Shown here piece by piece: positions 51,034-60,893 of a stretch of DNA of 64,000 nucleotides; position 1 is the stretch's first letter; every line of letters begins with the position of its first letter. Under the pieces are notes generated by a model that saw only the letters and a list, made by a program, of their open reading frames with translations, was not told the origin of the DNA and did no database searches. Position numbers and translations under genes: made by a program. The DNA comes from Ardenticatenaceae bacterium. Lineage in GTDB: Bacteria > Chloroflexota > Anaerolineae > Promineifilales > Promineifilaceae. Location of the stretch: assembly GCA_020634435.1 (NCBI GenBank), contig JACKBS010000004.1, forward strand, positions 434,001 through 498,000. The letters are read 5' to 3'.

Positions 51034-54000
51034 ATGACCCCTAGAGCCATTATTTATTTATCTGCGTTTATCATTATCAGCTTTGAGCTTGTGCTCATGA
51101 TGTATATCTTGATGTTGCAGCCAAGGCAGCGCAGTAACCAGCTTTTTGCGGTGTACATGTTTGTGCTGGCTTTGGGCAGCTACAATGTTTTGGTGGCGAG
51201 CACGGCCAGGGATGTTTTGAGCATTTACAGCGCCTCGCGGGCCCAGGCGATCTCGACGCTGTTGGCCGGGCCGTTGCTCTGGCTGCTGCTGCTCTACGCC
51301 TTTGTGCCGCGCCTCCGCCTGACGCGCCAGTTGGCGATTCCTCTGCAGGTGATGGCTGTCGTTGTGGTGATTATCAGCGCGGTAGATTGGATAGCAGAAA
51401 CGGGCTGGTTGTTTCATTTTGATTCAAGCTTGTACGCGGCAGGCTATGTGCCAGTGAGTGAGGTGTTGAACGGCCGTTTCAGCCCCATTTTTTATACGTT
51501 TTACATTACCTCCCTGAACGTTTTGCTGATTTTGCCGATTGGCTGGTTTTCAATATCGCGCCAGCTTCCCGATCGATTGCGGCATGCGGCTCGGCTGCTG
51601 CTCGTCTTTTTCTTTGCCGTCGGTCTGCTTTATCTGCCCTGGCTGAACTTGCCCCCGGCGGTACGCAACATGCTCACCCCTGTGTTTGCAGCTGTGGGAG
51701 CTGCCTGGGTGGTGAGCACCTACCGTTTTTTCTCACCCATGCAGCTGGCCATGAAGCAAGTGGTGGATACGGTAACCGTTGGCCTGCTTGTGTTTGATGA
51801 TCAGTTGGTGCTGATGGATGTCAACGCATTTTCGGTGCGGCATTTGCCGATTCAGCTGGCTCAGGACAAACAAAGGCTTTCTTTTGCCGGGCTTATGCAG
51901 CGATTATTGCCGGATGTGGAAAATCAGGACGATCTGCGCCAGTTGGTAACGGCCGTTCAGCTCAATCCAGAGCATGGGTATCAGCAAGAAATTGTGTGGC
52001 ACAACGGCCGTTCTGCAGAATCATCTGCCAAAGTTTGGCTGCTGCTCACCGTTCGGCCCGTTTACGACACCAACCAGATATTCCTCGGCCTTTCCTGTTC
52101 GCTAGAAGATTTAACTGTGGAGCGGCGGACCCAGGCTTATATCACCGAAACCCACAAAACGATCGAGCAGTCGGCTTACAACCAGGCACTGCTCAACGAC
52201 ATCACCCAGGCAGCGATCAGCGCGGAAGATTTTGAGACCACGCTTTCTGTTCTAGCCAGCCGGTTGGTGGGGTTGTTTGCGGCCGACCACTGCTACATTT
52301 CCTTGTGGGATGAGTTGGACCAGCGCATCCGGCCCGTGGTGGCCTATGGCGAGGGTACGGCCAGCTTTCTAAACGTTAAAGATGGGGAAGATGGACTTTC
52401 CATTTCAGTAGCCGTTCAGGAAAGTCTGGCGGTGCTGGCCATTGACGACGTGCCTGATTCACAATGGGCGCAGAATCAGACCAGCCTGCTCCCTTCGCGT
52501 GGGTTGCTGGCGCTGCCGATGGTTGTTGATGAGAAATTTGTGGGCACGTTGAAGATTGGTTTTATTGAGCCACGCGTCTTTACGCAAGAAGAAATCAATT
52601 TAGGTGAACAGATTGCCCGACAGCTCTCTCTAGCCATCTTCAAAAATTACTTATTGGCAACTGAAAAGGAGCAGCGGCTGCTGCTAGAGGCTTTGCAAGA
52701 CGCCGGACAGGCATTGACCAGCACCCTGGATTTTGAGCAGATTCTTGACCGCATTCTGGAAGTGATTGCCCGAGTAATCCCCTACGACATTGCCAACTTT
52801 GCCCTGGTCAAGGGCGACGATGTGCACATTGTGCGGCGGCGCGAGATGACCAACAAACTTGATGCTGTGGTGCATCACGATTTTCAGCACCTGAAGATTA
52901 GTGAAATGCCAACATTCCAAATGATGTATGACATGAAACGGCCGTTGCGCATTCCCGATACCCGCCGCTCGTCTGAATGGGTCTATCCGGGTGACACGCT
53001 CTCCTGGCTGGGTGTTCCTCTTGTCATTAACGAAGAACCAATCGCTTTTCTAATGGTAGACAACCATGAAGCTGATTTTTACCAGCGGCGGCACGAAGAA
53101 TGGTTGATAGCTTTTGCCAGCCAGGCAACGCTGGCTTTGCAGCACGCCCAGCTATTTACCGAAATTCAGCGCCGGGTCACCGAACTTGAGGCGCTAAGCA
53201 CGGTTTCGGCAGCCCTGCGCTCCTCTGAGACGGTGCCCGTGATTTTGCAAGCTGTGCTTCAAGCGATGGGCGAAATTTTGACCGCACGGGTGGGGGTAGC
53301 TTTTATGCTGAATGAGGCGGGAACGGCCGTTGTCTCCAGAGCTAGCTATCCCACCGACTTTTATCCCAACGGCATTGTTTACCCTCTGGGTGAAGGCATC
53401 ACTGGCTTGGTCGCCCAAAATGGGCAACCTTACATCACCGAAGATATCAACACCGATCCCCAAAAAATCAGTATGCCGGGAGAGCCAGAGACTATTGGCC
53501 AACTCCACTCCACAATTGCCCTACCCCTGGTCAGCAAAGAAGGTGTTTTGGGGGTTATTCACCTGGGGCTTGACCACATCTACGAATTTGCCGACGACGA
53601 AATTCGCACGCTCAAAGCGATGTGCAACATTTTGGCCAATGGGTTACAGCGTCTGTCCGTAATGCAAACGCTGGAAGCCCGCGTAGCCAACCGCACGCGT
53701 GACCTGGAAGCCGCCAATGAACGCCTGAAAGAGCTGGACAAGCTCAAAACAAAATTTATTGCAGATGTCTCTCACGAACTGCGCACGCCAGTCGCCAATT
53801 TCAGCATTTATATCGATCTGTTGCAGCATGGCCATCCCGATAAACAAGCGCATTACATTGCCGTCTTACAGCAGCAGGCGGCACGGCTCACCGACTTGGT
53901 TGAGGCTACGCTGGGGTTAACCCGCCTGGAGATTGGGGCGCAGAATATGGAATTTAGCCCGGTGGCACTCAACCAGATTGGGGGAGAAATTTTGCTTGGG

Positions 54001-54471
54001 CATCAGGCGCGGGCAGACTTGTTTGGGCTGCAATTAACCAGTAATTTTGCGCCTGATCTACCACCCGTGTGGGGCAATCAGACACAATTGTCGCAGCTGA
54101 TCACCAATCTGGTGGCCAATGCAATCAACTATAATTCCGAGGGTGGTCACATTCACGTGGAAACGTTTTTGTATCGCGAAGATCGGGTATGCTTGCGGGT
54201 GTCAGACGACGGGATTGGCATCTCGGAAGAGGAACTACCGCATTTGTTTGATCGTTTTTATCGCGGTCAGCGCACGGGCCAATCCAACATTCCTGGCACA
54301 GGGTTGGGGCTGGCTATCGTCAAAGAGATTGTCAATTTGCATGAGGGTAAAATTGAAGTGACCAGCCAATTAGGTGAAGGGACGCGGTTTTCGGTCTATT
54401 TGCCCGTGGCTCGCAGTGCAGAACACGCCCCTTTGCCCATCCCCGAAGAGCCACCGACTTTTGCTGAGTAA
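51034..54471 (+). CDS. Large membrane sensor histidine kinase (7TM - PAS - 3 GAF - kinase)
   Basis: 1145 residues. About seven membrane segments (1-230) resemble a 7TM sensor. A PAS-like domain covers about 240-365 (VTVGLLVFDDQLVLMDVNAF). Three GAF-like domains follow (about 395-540, 555-715, 735-875), then a coiled coil. The phosphoacceptor is His914 in FIADVSHELRTPVANFSIYI. The ATPase domain has LITNLVANAINYN, VSDDGIGI and GTGLGLAIVKEIV. The multiple GAF domains suggest several cytosolic inputs. No response regulator is adjacent. The DUF2071 gene follows after 15 bases and may be co-transcribed. Confidence 0.92.
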   Translation: MTPRAIIYLSAFIIISFELVLMMYILMLQPRQRSNQLFAVYMFVLALGSYNVLVASTARDVLSIYSASRAQAISTLLAGPLLWLLLLYAFVPRLRLTRQLAIPLQVMAVVVVIISAVDWIAETGWLFHFDSSLYAAGYVPVSEVLNGRFSPIFYTFYITSLNVLLILPIGWFSISRQLPDRLRHAARLLLVFFFAVGLLYLPWLNLPPAVRNMLTPVFAAVGAAWVVSTYRFFSPMQLAMKQVVDTVTVGLLVFDDQLVLMDVNAFSVRHLPIQLAQDKQRLSFAGLMQRLLPDVENQDDLRQLVTAVQLNPEHGYQQEIVWHNGRSAESSAKVWLLLTVRPVYDTNQIFLGLSCSLEDLTVERRTQAYITETHKTIEQSAYNQALLNDITQAAISAEDFETTLSVLASRLVGLFAADHCYISLWDELDQRIRPVVAYGEGTASFLNVKDGEDGLSISVAVQESLAVLAIDDVPDSQWAQNQTSLLPSRGLLALPMVVDEKFVGTLKIGFIEPRVFTQEEINLGEQIARQLSLAIFKNYLLATEKEQRLLLEALQDAGQALTSTLDFEQILDRILEVIARVIPYDIANFALVKGDDVHIVRRREMTNKLDAVVHHDFQHLKISEMPTFQMMYDMKRPLRIPDTRRSSEWVYPGDTLSWLGVPLVINEEPIAFLMVDNHEADFYQRRHEEWLIAFASQATLALQHAQLFTEIQRRVTELEALSTVSAALRSSETVPVILQAVLQAMGEILTARVGVAFMLNEAGTAVVSRASYPTDFYPNGIVYPLGEGITGLVAQNGQPYITEDINTDPQKISMPGEPETIGQLHSTIALPLVSKEGVLGVIHLGLDHIYEFADDEIRTLKAMCNILANGLQRLSVMQTLEARVANRTRDLEAANERLKELDKLKTKFIADVSHELRTPVANFSIYIDLLQHGHPDKQAHYIAVLQQQAARLTDLVEATLGLTRLEIGAQNMEFSPVALNQIGGEILLGHQARADLFGLQLTSNFAPDLPPVWGNQTQLSQLITNLVANAINYNSEGGHIHVETFLYREDRVCLRVSDDGIGISEEELPHLFDRFYRGQRTGQSNIPGTGLGLAIVKEIVNLHEGKIEVTSQLGEGTRFSVYLPVARSAEHAPLPIPEEPPTFAE

Positions 54472-54486
54472 CCTTAAGGAGAAAAT

Positions 54487-55209
54487 ATGGCTCAATCCCC
54501 ACGTTTTTTAACGGCCGTTTGGCGTTATCTGGTCATGCTAAATTATCACATCGACCCGGCGGTGTTACGGCCGTTGGTGCCTCAGGGTACCGAACTGGAT
54601 TCCTGGCAGGATCAGACCTTTGTGAGCATCGTTGGTTTTATGTTTCAAGACACGCGCCTGCTAGGGCTGGCGGTTCCCCACCACATTCATTTTGAGGAGC
54701 TGAACCTGCGCTTTTACGTGCGTCGCCAAGGGCCGGAAGGGTGGCGGCGTGGTGTGGTTTTTGTCAAAGAGTTGGTGCCACGCTGGGCCATTGCTACCAC
54801 CGCCCGGCTGGTGTACAACGAAAATTACGCCGCCGTACCGATGCGCCATGATATTGTCAGTGATGAGACGGAAACGGCCGTTTCCTACTCCTGGCGTTGG
54901 CAAAAAACGTGGCATTCGGTACAACTACGGGCAGAGGGTCAGCCCCAGCCATTGCGGCCTGGCTCCCAAGAGGAATTTATTACCGAGCATTACTGGGGTT
55001 ATGCCCGCCAGCGAGATGGCGGTACGGTAGAATACCAGGTAGAACATCCCCCGTGGAACGTCTGGCAAGCCGCCGATTACCGCTTTGATTGCGATGTGGC
55101 GGCGCTGTATGGTCCCATGTTCGCGCCCTCTCTACAGGCTGCCCCAGCTTCCGCCTTTTTGGCCGACGGATCGGCCGTAACTGTCCGGCGGGGCATTAGA
55201 ATTCATTAG
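54487..55209 (+). CDS. DUF2071 (YqjF-like) protein
   Basis: 240 residues. Marks are MLNYHIDPAVLRPLVPQGTE, FVSIVGFMFQDTRLLGLAVP, FEELNLRFYVRRQGPEGWRR then GVVFVKELVP, and DYRFDCDVAALYGPMFAPSL. The YqjF family has a beta-barrel fold and no established reaction. AAGGAGAAAAT precedes the ATG. It is close behind the sensor kinase gene. Confidence 0.88.
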   Translation: MAQSPRFLTAVWRYLVMLNYHIDPAVLRPLVPQGTELDSWQDQTFVSIVGFMFQDTRLLGLAVPHHIHFEELNLRFYVRRQGPEGWRRGVVFVKELVPRWAIATTARLVYNENYAAVPMRHDIVSDETETAVSYSWRWQKTWHSVQLRAEGQPQPLRPGSQEEFITEHYWGYARQRDGGTVEYQVEHPPWNVWQAADYRFDCDVAALYGPMFAPSLQAAPASAFLADGSAVTVRRGIRIH

Positions 55210-55251
55210 CGGTTGGGGATTGGCGACTCCTTACGAACCCCCAGCCGCTAG
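55208..55251 (+). terminator. Hairpin after the DUF2071 gene
   Basis: TAGCGGTTGGGG and CCCCAGCCGCTA pair with one G-U and a 20-base loop. No U tract follows, so it is a weak terminator or a spacer repeat. Confidence 0.45.
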
Positions 55252-55274
55252 TCACCACCACATCAGGAGAAAAA

Positions 55275-55757
55275 ATGGCACAGCAAGAAATCCTCATGGA
55301 AGCGCGCAAAAAAATCGCTTTGGTTGCTCACGATCATAAAAAGGACGATCTGCTGGCCTGGGCCAGGTACAATCTGGCGGTGCTGAAGGAGCACACGCTG
55401 TTTGCCTCGGGCACCACTGGCTGGCTGCTGGAAACCGAACTGAACCTGGAAATCCACAAGTTGATGAGCGGTCCGCTGGGCGGTGACCAGCAAATCGGGG
55501 CTAAAATTGCCGAGGGTGAAATTGATACCCTCATCTTTTTCTGGGATCCGCTGCAAGCCCAGCCGCATGACCCGGACGTGAAAGCGCTGCTGCGCCTGGC
55601 GACGGTGTGGAACATTCCCGTAGCCACCAATCGCACCACGGCCGATTTCCTCATCACCTCGCCACTGATGCACAACACCTACCCCCGCCAGCTCACCGAC
55701 TACGAGGAATACAAGCAGCGTCTCAGCCATCTCTATGGTACAGACACGACGAAATAA
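55275..55757 (+). CDS. mgsA: Methylglyoxal synthase
   Basis: 160 residues. It converts dihydroxyacetone phosphate to methylglyoxal and phosphate, a bypass of lower glycolysis under phosphate limitation. Landmarks are IALVAHDHKKDDLLAWARYN, FASGTTGWLL, SGPLGGDQQIGAKI with the catalytic Asp, and FFWDPLQAQPHDPDVKALLR, then IPVATNRTTADFL. TCAGGAGAAAAA precedes the ATG. The gap 55758-55982 holds no gene. Confidence 0.95.
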   Translation: MAQQEILMEARKKIALVAHDHKKDDLLAWARYNLAVLKEHTLFASGTTGWLLETELNLEIHKLMSGPLGGDQQIGAKIAEGEIDTLIFFWDPLQAQPHDPDVKALLRLATVWNIPVATNRTTADFLITSPLMHNTYPRQLTDYEEYKQRLSHLYGTDTTK

Positions 55758-55982
55758 CTAAATCTCAGGCAAAGGCCGAAGGGAGTACTTGGTTGCTTTG
55801 CGCCTTCGCGTGAAATTCAAGGACAACTTGTTTGTAGATTCCCATTAAAGTTAGAATGTGTATCATCTGCTAAATCCAAGTAAAATCCCGCTTTGGAATT
55901 ATTGCTGGCTGTAGTGTTGATTGGCCGAGATTGGCCAGAACAGTAGCGAGATTGAGCCAGCCACTTTACCCAGGAGAGAATC

Positions 55983-57059
55983 ATGGAAATTGAAGTAGTT
56001 GAACTGGACCCGACCGCTCTGAAAGAGCCGCCAACGGACGATTTTGGTTTTGGCAATAAATTCTCCAACCGGATGTTTAGCCAGAAGTACAACCCGGAAA
56101 AAGGGTGGCATGATGCCAAAATTGGCCCTTACGAAGATTTTAGTTTGCCCCCGGCAACGGCCGTTTTTCATTACGCTCAGGAAATTTTTGAAGGTACCAA
56201 AGCGTACCGCCGCGCCGATGGCCATATCAATTTGTTTCGGCCGTGGGAAAACATGAAGCGGTTTAACAACTCCGCTCGCCGCATGTCGATGGCCATGGTA
56301 GACGAAGAAGACCATCTCAACGCCATCATCAAGCTCATTGAGCTGGAGCATGAATGGGTGCCTGGCGTTGAAGGGGCCAGCCTCTACATTCGCCCCACCA
56401 TGATCGCCACCGATCCAGCCTTGGGTGTGCACGCCAGCAGCAACTACCTGCACTTTGTCATCGTGGGGCCGGTAGGCGCCTATTTCAAAGGCGGCTTCAA
56501 CCCTGTGCCCGTGTACATTTCAGACACCTATCGCCGGGCGGTGCGTGGTGGTGTGGGCGACGCCAAAACGGGCGGTAACTACGCCGCCAGCCTGTTTGTG
56601 GGCGAGCAGGCCAAGCAAAAAGGGTACTCCCAGGTGCTTTGGCTAGATGCCATCGAAGGGCGCTACGTGGAAGAAGTTGGTGCGATGAACATCTGCTTTG
56701 TCTACGAGGGCAAAAAGATTGTCACGCCACCGCTGACTGGCTCCATTTTGCCCGGCATCACCCGTAAATCGGTGATTGAGCTGGGGCGCGACCTGGGTTA
56801 CGAAGTCTCCGAAGAGCCGGTAGATGTGTACCAAATGCTGGCAGACGTGCAAAGTGGCAAAATCAGCGAAGTGTTTGGCTGTGGGACGGCTGCCGTTATT
56901 GCTCCTGTGGGTCAGTTTGGCTTCAAGGATGAGGCGTATGTCATTAACGACAACCAGCCAGGGCCGGTGTCTAAACATTTGTACGACGAGCTGACTGGGA
57001 TTCAATACGGCCGTATTCCCGACCGCTTCAACTGGACCCACACCATCCACGTGAATTGA
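55983..57059 (+). CDS. ilvE: Branched-chain amino-acid aminotransferase
   Basis: 358 residues of the class IV PLP fold. It makes or breaks Val, Leu and Ile using 2-oxoglutarate/glutamate. FHYAQEIFEGTKAYRRADG, NLFRPWENMKRFNNSARRM, LYIRPTMIATDPALGV, the PLP lysine Lys195 in GDAKTGGNYAAS, then VEEVGAMNICFVYEGK and SILPGITRKSVIELGRDLGY. Length and motifs fit the larger (eukaryote/Actinobacteria-like) BCAT type. CCAGGAGAGAATC precedes the ATG. Confidence 0.95.
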   Translation: MEIEVVELDPTALKEPPTDDFGFGNKFSNRMFSQKYNPEKGWHDAKIGPYEDFSLPPATAVFHYAQEIFEGTKAYRRADGHINLFRPWENMKRFNNSARRMSMAMVDEEDHLNAIIKLIELEHEWVPGVEGASLYIRPTMIATDPALGVHASSNYLHFVIVGPVGAYFKGGFNPVPVYISDTYRRAVRGGVGDAKTGGNYAASLFVGEQAKQKGYSQVLWLDAIEGRYVEEVGAMNICFVYEGKKIVTPPLTGSILPGITRKSVIELGRDLGYEVSEEPVDVYQMLADVQSGKISEVFGCGTAAVIAPVGQFGFKDEAYVINDNQPGPVSKHLYDELTGIQYGRIPDRFNWTHTIHVN

Positions 57060-57161
57060 CACCATTTGAGAGCCGTCAGCCCCCTTTCTGATAGTTTCTG
57101 GCGGCAAAATGGGCCGATACTCGAAGCTGGATTCGCACGCGGGTCCAGCTTTTTTGTTGGA

Positions 57162-57220
57162 TGTAATTGGGTAATTGAGAAATCAGATAATTACCCAGTT
57201 ACGCAATTACTCAATTACCT
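57162..57220. repeat. Dispersed TAATTGAG-type repeat, copy 2
   Basis: GTAATTGGGTAATTGAG and the reverse words TTACCCAGTTACGC and CAATTACTCAATTACC form a hairpin 30 bases before the thiolase start, similar to 49089-49153. Confidence 0.7.
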
Positions 57221-57249
57221 GAAAAGTTTCTTTTCATTGGAGATTCTGT

Positions 57250-58392
57250 ATGCGTGAAGTAGCAATTTTAGGCGTGGGGCAAACGGCCGTTCGCGAGCAG
57301 TGGGATCGCTCCATTCGCCAATTGGCTGTGGCTGCGGGCCGGGCCGCCATGCAAGATGCCGGGGTGGAGCGCGTCGATGCCATCTACGTCGGCAACATGA
57401 CCAGCGGCCTGCTGAACCAGCAGCTACAGCTGGGTGCCCTCGTCGCCGATCATTTAAACCAGCACGGCGTGGAAGCCGTAAAAATGGAAGCAGCCTGCGG
57501 GTCGGCCGGGTCGGCCATGCGGCAGGGGCTGTTGGCTGTGGCCAGCGGCGAACTGGATGCTGTGCTCGTCATCGGTGTGGAAAAGATGACCGAGACGGTG
57601 TTTAAAGAAACCACCGCCGCCCTCACCACCGCCGCGGATGCCGATTATGAAATCATTCACGGCGTCACCTTTGTTGGGTTGAATGCTCTCATCATGCGGC
57701 GATACATGCATGAATATGGCTACCAGCGGCCCGACTTTGCCCCCTTTGCCCTCAATGCCCACAGCAACGGGGCCAAAAATCCCAATGCCATGTTCCAGGA
57801 ACCCATCACCCAGCGCATCTACGACAAGGGGCGCATCGTGGCCGATCCCATCAGCCTGTTTGATGCTTCGCCGATTGGCGATGGTGCGGCGGCGCTGCTG
57901 CTAGTGCCTGCGGACAAGGCACCTCAAGCGATCCGCATCATCGGTTCGTCTTCAGCGACGGATACACTGGCGGTACATGACCGGCACGATCTGCTCTGGC
58001 TAGCAGCCGCCGAGCAGTCGGTGCAGCGGGCGTATGCGCAGGCAGGCGTTGGGCCAGAGGACATCGATCTGTTTGAGTTGCACGATGCCTTTAGCGTGAT
58101 GGCTGCCCTGTCGCTGGAAGCTACTGGCTTTGCCGAGCGGGGGCAGGGGGTGCGGTTGGCGCAGGAAGGCGCAATTTTCCCTGACGGCCGTATTCCTATC
58201 TGCACCATGGGCGGATTAAAGGCGCGGGGGCATCCGGTGGGGGCCACCGGGCTGTACCAGCTGGCCGAGGCCACGCTCCAGCTGCGCGGCCAGGCAGGCG
58301 CGGCGCAAATCCCCGATGCCAAAATTGCCATGACGCAAAACATTGGTGGCAGCGGGGCCACCATCGTGACTCATATTTTGGAACGGCCGTAG
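57250..58392 (+). CDS. Thiolase-family acyltransferase (SCP2/archaeal type)
   Basis: 380 residues. The nucleophile is in MEAACGSAGSAM. The His residues are in FELHDAFSVMAALSLEATGF and GGLKARGHPVGATGLYQ, and the C-terminus has QNIGGSGATIV. Thiolases of this branch act in acetoacetyl-CoA formation or beta-ketoacyl-CoA cleavage. No OB-fold partner of the archaeal type is adjacent. CATTGGAGATTCTGT precedes the ATG. The stop codon lies within a copy of the ACGGCCGT palindrome. Confidence 0.88.
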   Translation: MREVAILGVGQTAVREQWDRSIRQLAVAAGRAAMQDAGVERVDAIYVGNMTSGLLNQQLQLGALVADHLNQHGVEAVKMEAACGSAGSAMRQGLLAVASGELDAVLVIGVEKMTETVFKETTAALTTAADADYEIIHGVTFVGLNALIMRRYMHEYGYQRPDFAPFALNAHSNGAKNPNAMFQEPITQRIYDKGRIVADPISLFDASPIGDGAAALLLVPADKAPQAIRIIGSSSATDTLAVHDRHDLLWLAAAEQSVQRAYAQAGVGPEDIDLFELHDAFSVMAALSLEATGFAERGQGVRLAQEGAIFPDGRIPICTMGGLKARGHPVGATGLYQLAEATLQLRGQAGAAQIPDAKIAMTQNIGGSGATIVTHILERP

Positions 58393-58472
58393 CCGGTAGT
58401 CAGTAATCGGTAATCCGTGAACGGTAGTCGGATTACTTCTCACCGATTACCGATAACGGATCACCGATTACC
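58393..58472. repeat. Dispersed GATTACCG-type repeat
   Basis: CGGTAATCGGTAATC-like words and the reverse ACCGATTACCG appear repeatedly and make a long imperfect hairpin after the thiolase stop. It may end the transcript. The rest of the gap to 58655 holds no gene. Confidence 0.6.
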
Positions 58473-58655
58473 GTCCCCCCACAGCGGGCATCTAGGAAAA
58501 AACTCCTAATTGCCCGCTTTTTGCTTCTTTTTTACTGTTAATTGGCCGGTATTCGTTACAATGAGCAGGTAGTGGAAAGGGCACCGCTATGTATTTAAGT
58601 TGAAGCGTAAATTTACGCCCCGCGCCTTGCGAAATCGGCAGTAAAAAGGAAAGCC

Positions 58656-60542
58656 GTGTTACACCTGAACCGCAAACAACATACCCGTGTTTCACCCCGC
58701 CTCCAATCTGTGTTGCAGCAAATTGTGGATGATGTTGTCAATCGCCTTGGCTGTTTAGGTGCCTTGGCGGCAACAGTGGAAAACGACATGGGGCTTTATG
58801 TGCGGGCCTCGGCGTTTACGGTGCCTAACGGCCGTTTGCAGCAAATCTTTGCCCAAAGCCACGTCAATCTAGACCCCGGCCAGGCGCTGATGTACCTCAA
58901 TGATGCCCGGCACCGCTACAACCTCGGTGTCAGCGCCGTCAATGGCGTCAGTGCCAACATTTTGCAGCAGCCGGGCCAGCAACACCTCGTCTCCGAACGC
59001 CTCTACGATTTATTACGGCCGTTAACCGACCGCGCCACCGCCGATGAAATCCAGCGCGAACTCAACATCACCCAGGTGATTGCCGTGCCGTTGGTGATCC
59101 AAAATGAGGTCGTGGGGGCTATCATGGCCCTGACCCAGGACACTTTTACGCGCCGCGATGGTGATTTTCTGGAGGCATTTGGCAATCTGGCCGCTGCTGC
59201 CATCCAAAACAATTACCGTTTGGCGGCGATGGAGTCTCTGGAGCGGGTCATTTTTGCTTTGCAGGCACGCATGACCGATGAAACACAAGTCTTGCAAAGT
59301 GTGGTGGATGCCGTCGTGCAGGAACTGGGCTACGAAGGCGCGATGGTGGCTACGCTGGAAAACGGCAACGCGCTGCCCGTGCGTGCCTATGCTCTGGACG
59401 ACACGCCGCAAATTCTGGCCCACCTGGAACGCAAAGCGGGCATGTCGCTCATCAGCTCCAAATCGGTGGTGTTTTTGGACAAGCCGCGCTTCCAGGCCAA
59501 CCTGAGCGTGCGCGCGGTAAAGGGCATCGACGGCCGTCCGCAAAAATTCCTCACCTCAGACCATTTGTATGATTTGTTACGGCCGTATGTCAGCAAGGCC
59601 TTGGCCGATTTTGCGCAGCGCATGTTGGGCATTCGCCAGGTTATCGCCGTGCCGTTTTTTGTAGAAGATGAAGTGGTCGGCAATCTCTTTGTCGCCTCCC
59701 GTCGCGATCATTTTTCTGCCTGGGAAACCTCGCTGCTGACCACGTTTGGCCAGCAGGCCGCCGCTGGCATCCGCAATGCCCGGCTTTACCGTGAGGCAGA
59801 GGAGCAGCGGCACATCGCCTCGCTGTTTGGGCGGATGGCTTTTAGCGCCACGGCTGCGGTCCACGGGCTGGGCAATCACCTCAGCCTCATCAGCACCTAC
59901 TTGCAGCTGCTGCAAAGCGCCAACAACTTGTCGGATTCGAAGCAAAGTGAGCTGGCGGCAATCAATGCCAAGATGGTGGATCGTGTAGAGAAGTCGATGC
60001 AGCTGTTGGACAGCCTGCACGAGCCGTGGCACCAAACCGTTGATAAGGCAGTTGAAGTGAATGCCTGTTTGCGGCGTGCCGTGCGTGATCTTTTCCCAGA
60101 GTGGCGCTTGGGGGAAAAGGCCGTTGCCGAAACAAATATATCTCTCACCAACGACACCACGCTCATGCTGCGTCTGGACCTGGCCGATGATCTGCCCGCC
60201 GTCCACACCGCCCCCGATATGCTCAGCGAGGCATTTCGCGTCATCCTGAAAAACGGCTATGAAGCCATCTTGGGCCAGAATAAGGCAGGCACACTCTCCA
60301 TCACCAGCCGCTTGCAGTCGCCCACACGGCTGCAAATTCTTGTGCGCGATAGCGGCGTGGGCATTTGCCAGGAAGACCTGCCCCACATCTTCGAGATGGG
60401 CTGGAGCACCAAAGAGGGCACCGGCATGGGCTTTGGCCTCTTCTGGACCCGCGACTTCATTCAGGGCTTAGGGGGTTCCATCTACGTGGACAGCAAACCC
60501 GGCCACGGCACCACCTTCGACATTTCCCTCCCCATCACCTGA
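58656..60542 (+). CDS. Soluble two-GAF sensor histidine kinase, NtrB-like
   Basis: 628 residues without membrane segments. Two related GAF domains at about 15-190 and 205-380 share the pattern SERLYDLLRPLTDRA / SDHLYDLLRPYVSKA, so they arose by duplication. A dimerisation helix carries His403 in TAAVHGLGNHLSLISTYLQL, followed by the ATPase domain (VRDSGVGICQEDLPHIFEMG, GTGMGFGLFWTRDFI). The loosely conserved H-box fits the NtrB/HupT class. GTG start with AAAGGAAAG upstream. No response regulator is adjacent. Confidence 0.88.
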   Translation: MLHLNRKQHTRVSPRLQSVLQQIVDDVVNRLGCLGALAATVENDMGLYVRASAFTVPNGRLQQIFAQSHVNLDPGQALMYLNDARHRYNLGVSAVNGVSANILQQPGQQHLVSERLYDLLRPLTDRATADEIQRELNITQVIAVPLVIQNEVVGAIMALTQDTFTRRDGDFLEAFGNLAAAAIQNNYRLAAMESLERVIFALQARMTDETQVLQSVVDAVVQELGYEGAMVATLENGNALPVRAYALDDTPQILAHLERKAGMSLISSKSVVFLDKPRFQANLSVRAVKGIDGRPQKFLTSDHLYDLLRPYVSKALADFAQRMLGIRQVIAVPFFVEDEVVGNLFVASRRDHFSAWETSLLTTFGQQAAAGIRNARLYREAEEQRHIASLFGRMAFSATAAVHGLGNHLSLISTYLQLLQSANNLSDSKQSELAAINAKMVDRVEKSMQLLDSLHEPWHQTVDKAVEVNACLRRAVRDLFPEWRLGEKAVAETNISLTNDTTLMLRLDLADDLPAVHTAPDMLSEAFRVILKNGYEAILGQNKAGTLSITSRLQSPTRLQILVRDSGVGICQEDLPHIFEMGWSTKEGTGMGFGLFWTRDFIQGLGGSIYVDSKPGHGTTFDISLPIT

Positions 60543-60555
60543 TAGTTTTTTGCTT

Positions 60556-60672
60556 GTCATGCTGAGGTCCCCCGAAGCATCCCGTCCGCTTGGGAACTAG
60601 AGATACTTTGCTTTGCGCAAGGCTTTTGCCATGGGTGCCTTGTGGGATGCTTCACTTCGTTCAGCATGACAA
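60556..60672. repeat. Dispersed inverted repeat family A, copy 4
   Basis: It opens GTCATGCTGAGGTCCCCCG and closes TTCACTTCGTTCAGCATGAC. It is in tandem with copy 5 downstream of the sensor kinase. Confidence 0.85.
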
Positions 60673-60685
60673 TTCAAGGTCACTT

Positions 60686-60802
60686 GTCATGCTGAGGTCC
60701 CCCGAAGCATCCCCCCCGCTTGTGAATTAAAGATGCCTTGGTTTGTGTAAGGCTCCTGCCCTCCGTTCCTTGCGGGATGCTTCACTTCGTTCAGCATGAC
60801 AA
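60686..60802. repeat. Dispersed inverted repeat family A, copy 5
   Basis: The same arms as copy 4 with a partly different middle. Copies 4 and 5 are closer to each other than to copies 1-3. Confidence 0.85.
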
Positions 60803-60857
60803 TTTTCATGCTGCGGTTCCCGACGAACCAGAAAAGTTGTAAAAATCTACAGAATTC

Positions 60858-60885
60858 TTGCCCAAATCGCTTAGTTTGCTATAGT
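60858..60885 (+). promoter_or_regulatory. Promoter of the MerR-PUCC operon
   Basis: TTGCCC (60858-60863) and TATAGT (60880-60885) with 16 bases between, plus TGC before the -10. The predicted start is about 60892, two bases before the ATG, so the mRNA would be leaderless. Confidence 0.6.
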
Positions 60886-60893
60886 TTTTCCTC

